NCBI RefSeq assembly: GCF_000385375.1
Contig: NZ_ARVV01000001.1
Coordinates: 1,178,001-1,242,000, forward strand
DNA length: 64,000 nt
Direction: 5' to 3'
DNA from: Methyloversatilis discipulorum
GTDB taxonomy: Bacteria > Pseudomonadota > Gammaproteobacteria > Burkholderiales > Rhodocyclaceae
Below the pieces are notes generated by a model. That model was not told the origin of the DNA, ran no database searches, and worked only from the letters and a program-made list of their open reading frames with translations. A program made the position numbers and the translations under genes. Shown here piece after piece: positions 62,741 to 64,000 of the stretch. Every line of letters begins with the position of its first letter. Position 1 is the stretch's first letter.

Positions 62741-63649
62741 TCAGCCGGCGACCGCTTCCGCCGCTCGACGCAGGGCGGCCTCTTCCTGCTCGATCCACTG
62801 CTTCAGCTTTTCGACGTGTTCCGCTTCTTCGCGCACGAACTCCTTCGCCACCTTGCGGATGTTCGCGTCGCGCGTGGTGTTGGCAATCGCGTAGTAGAAC
62901 TCGTAGCCACGGCGTTCGCCCTGCAGCGCGGCCTTGAGCGCACCGAGACGCGTCAGGGCGGGATCGCCTGCCCACAGTGCGGTCTTCTCCGGGGTGGTGT
63001 TGTCGGGCCAGGCCGAGCTGGCCGGCAGGCTTTCCACCACTTCATACTTCACGCACCTGGCCTTGGCTTCTTGCAGATGCAGGCGCGAATAGCTGCCGAG
63101 CTGCGCGAACAGCGCAGCCACGTCGCTGTTGCCGCACGCGTTCATGCGCTCCGCAAGTTCTTCGAAGTGCACGGCAGCGTCTTCTTCGACCTTGACCGCA
63201 TAGTTCAGGAACTGGTCGAGCGTCTGGATGCCGACACCGCCCTTGTAGATCGCGGCGGCGATCGATAGCGCCGGTCCCTTCACCGGCTTGGTCACATCGC
63301 CTTCGAACACGACGGCGATATCTTCGTCGCGAACGAAGCACTGGCAGGCCAGCCGGTGACGCGGCGGCATGTCATTCACTTCGGCGTCCATGATTTCCTG
63401 CTTGGTGATCTTGCCGAGCTGACGCAGGATCTCCTTTTCCTTTTCAGTCAGGGCGATGCCATAGCGCACGGTCGGGCTGTAGTGCACGACCTCCACCAGG
63501 CATGAGCCGCATTCACCGTCCTGACAGTCGAACGGAATCGGGATGTTGTTGGCTTTGGCGAGGGCGAGCAGAGTGCCGCGTTCACCGGCCACCGCATAGA
63601 CCGTGAGATCGCGCGGCATCAACGGAGAAGAGAAGGTTACGTTAGCCAT
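62741..63649 (-). CDS. 2Fe-2S ferredoxin-rubrerythrin-like fusion protein
   Basis: A 302-residue cytoplasmic protein. Residues 1-115 are a plant-type 2Fe-2S ferredoxin with cysteines C42, C47, C50 (DCQDGECGSC) and C102 or C104 (ACQCF). Residues about 140-300 are a four-helix ferritin-like/rubrerythrin domain with EEDAAVHFEELAERM, HLQEAK, GERRGYEFYYA and REEAEHVEKL (E275-x2-H278), a probable di-iron site. ATG 63649 follows GGAG. The ferredoxin could feed electrons to its own di-iron centre for peroxide or O2 reduction. FNR-like boxes lie upstream. The precise role is unknown. Confidence 0.85.
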   Translation of the reverse strand: MANVTFSSPLMPRDLTVYAVAGERGTLLALAKANNIPIPFDCQDGECGSCLVEVVHYSPTVRYGIALTEKEKEILRQLGKITKQEIMDAEVNDMPPRHRLACQCFVRDEDIAVVFEGDVTKPVKGPALSIAAAIYKGGVGIQTLDQFLNYAVKVEEDAAVHFEELAERMNACGNSDVAALFAQLGSYSRLHLQEAKARCVKYEVVESLPASSAWPDNTTPEKTALWAGDPALTRLGALKAALQGERRGYEFYYAIANTTRDANIRKVAKEFVREEAEHVEKLKQWIEQEEAALRRAAEAVAG

Positions 63650-63734
63650 TTCGGGGCTCCAGGTTGTGTCCGGATCGGACCCGGTCTGACTGCAAGTTGC
63701 ATGCCGCGTGAATGGCGCCTCCGTGTAACCTTCA

Positions 63735-63752
63735 TGACATGAGTGCATGTCA
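63735..63752. promoter_or_regulatory. Inverted repeat, possible operator
   Basis: TGACAT-GAGTGC-ATGTCA, a perfect 6-bp inverted repeat with a 6-base spacer, about 86 bases upstream of the fusion gene start. Confidence 0.5.
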
Positions 63753-63760
63753 GTACGTCA

Positions 63761-63774
63761 TTGATCCACATCAT
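63761..63774. promoter_or_regulatory. FNR/ANR-like box
   Basis: TTGAT-CCAC-ATCAT matches the FNR consensus TTGAT-N4-ATCAA at 9 of 10 positions. It is centred about 118 bases upstream of the ferredoxin-rubrerythrin start. Confidence 0.55.
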
Positions 63775-63821
63775 GAAGTCGCGGTTTATCCGGCTTTCAA
63801 GAAGGTGGATGAACGACGGGT

Positions 63822-63835
63822 TTGATCTGCTTCAA
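63822..63835. promoter_or_regulatory. Second weaker FNR-like box
   Basis: TTGAT-CTGC-TTCAA matches the FNR consensus at 9 of 10 positions but lies further upstream of the fusion gene. Confidence 0.4.
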
Positions 63836-64000
63836 GGCGGTCTGGAAGTGCTGTGCTAGCGCCTGCGCTGCAGGGGCGTGGCGCCTTGTGGACAGACCTG
63901 TCGGCTACGCAGTGTTTGCGACACGGACTGCATCGCCGAATACCGCGTGCAGTTCAACTTCCGTCCTGGCCGTCGTCCTTCAGGCCGGCGACGATGGCGT

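Larger units (their letters stand above)
63650..64000. other. Regulatory region upstream of the fusion gene
   Basis: About 351 bases to the window end without a supported gene. It contains the inverted repeat at 63735-63752 and FNR-like boxes at 63761 and 63822. Confidence 0.5.

Overview
The window is high-GC bacterial DNA with betaproteobacterial gene content and order: rplU-rpmA-obgE-proB, ispB next to tRNA-Pro, pilS-pilR-ampD, class Ia nrdAB, RegB/RegA, and three PEP-CTERM proteins. A Rhodocyclales or Methyloversatilis-like environmental organism would fit, but the genus is inference. No plasmid or phage backbone is visible.

Layout. 1-8.6 kb is a metal locus, probably copper: a cut-off TonB receptor, a YcnI-like DUF1775 protein, a RegA/RegB redox two-component pair, a FixH/YtkA-like membrane protein, and an OprC/NosA-type receptor (CxxxM plus HxM) between two PEP-CTERM proteins. 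8.9-11.9 kb holds NarL/NarX-type signalling genes around a DUF1328 protein. 11.9-16.1 kb is housekeeping (proB, obgE, rpmA, rplU, ispB, tRNA-Pro).

16.4-32.4 kb is an accessory block for glycan or glycoprotein modification: a GSCFA protein, a WcbI-like protein, five stand-alone SAM methyltransferases, a 1726-residue TPR/OGT-like/GT2/GT4 fusion, a GT4-methyltransferase fusion, a secreted FecR-domain protein and a TPR outer-membrane barrel. It lies between the intact tRNA-Pro and a decayed copy of that tRNA's 3' half plus terminator at 32.5 kb, as expected of an old island. 32.7-40.9 kb returns to core genes: a PP0621-like protein, pilS, pilR, ampD and nrdAB behind two NrdR-like boxes.

40.96-48.1 kb is visibly lower in GC and carries transposon and Rhs debris, a SufR-like regulator with a divergent MFS transporter, a Tsx-like porin, an AraC regulator, a small cytochrome c, a signal-peptide-bearing VOC protein and a DUF2165 membrane protein. 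A ParDE-like toxin-antitoxin pair marks its right edge. 48.8-49.5 kb is a laminin-B PEP-CTERM protein. 49.7-58.6 kb is a TetR-controlled efflux locus (adaptor, RND pump, SDR, MFS, and a divergent outer membrane factor) with two operators of the same geometry. 58.7-62.6 kb is a GlxA-type regulator divergent from a tight five-gene operon (CmcJ/NvfI-like oxygenase, DsbA-fold isomerase, hotdog thioesterase, ABM monooxygenase, cupin) of unknown pathway. The window ends with a 2Fe-2S ferredoxin fused to a rubrerythrin-like domain, preceded by FNR-like boxes.

The best candidates for something undescribed are the tRNA-bracketed glycan island with its multi-transferase fusion, the VOC/cytochrome/porin cluster with a tandem operator, the GlxA-divergent operon, and the ferredoxin-rubrerythrin fusion.
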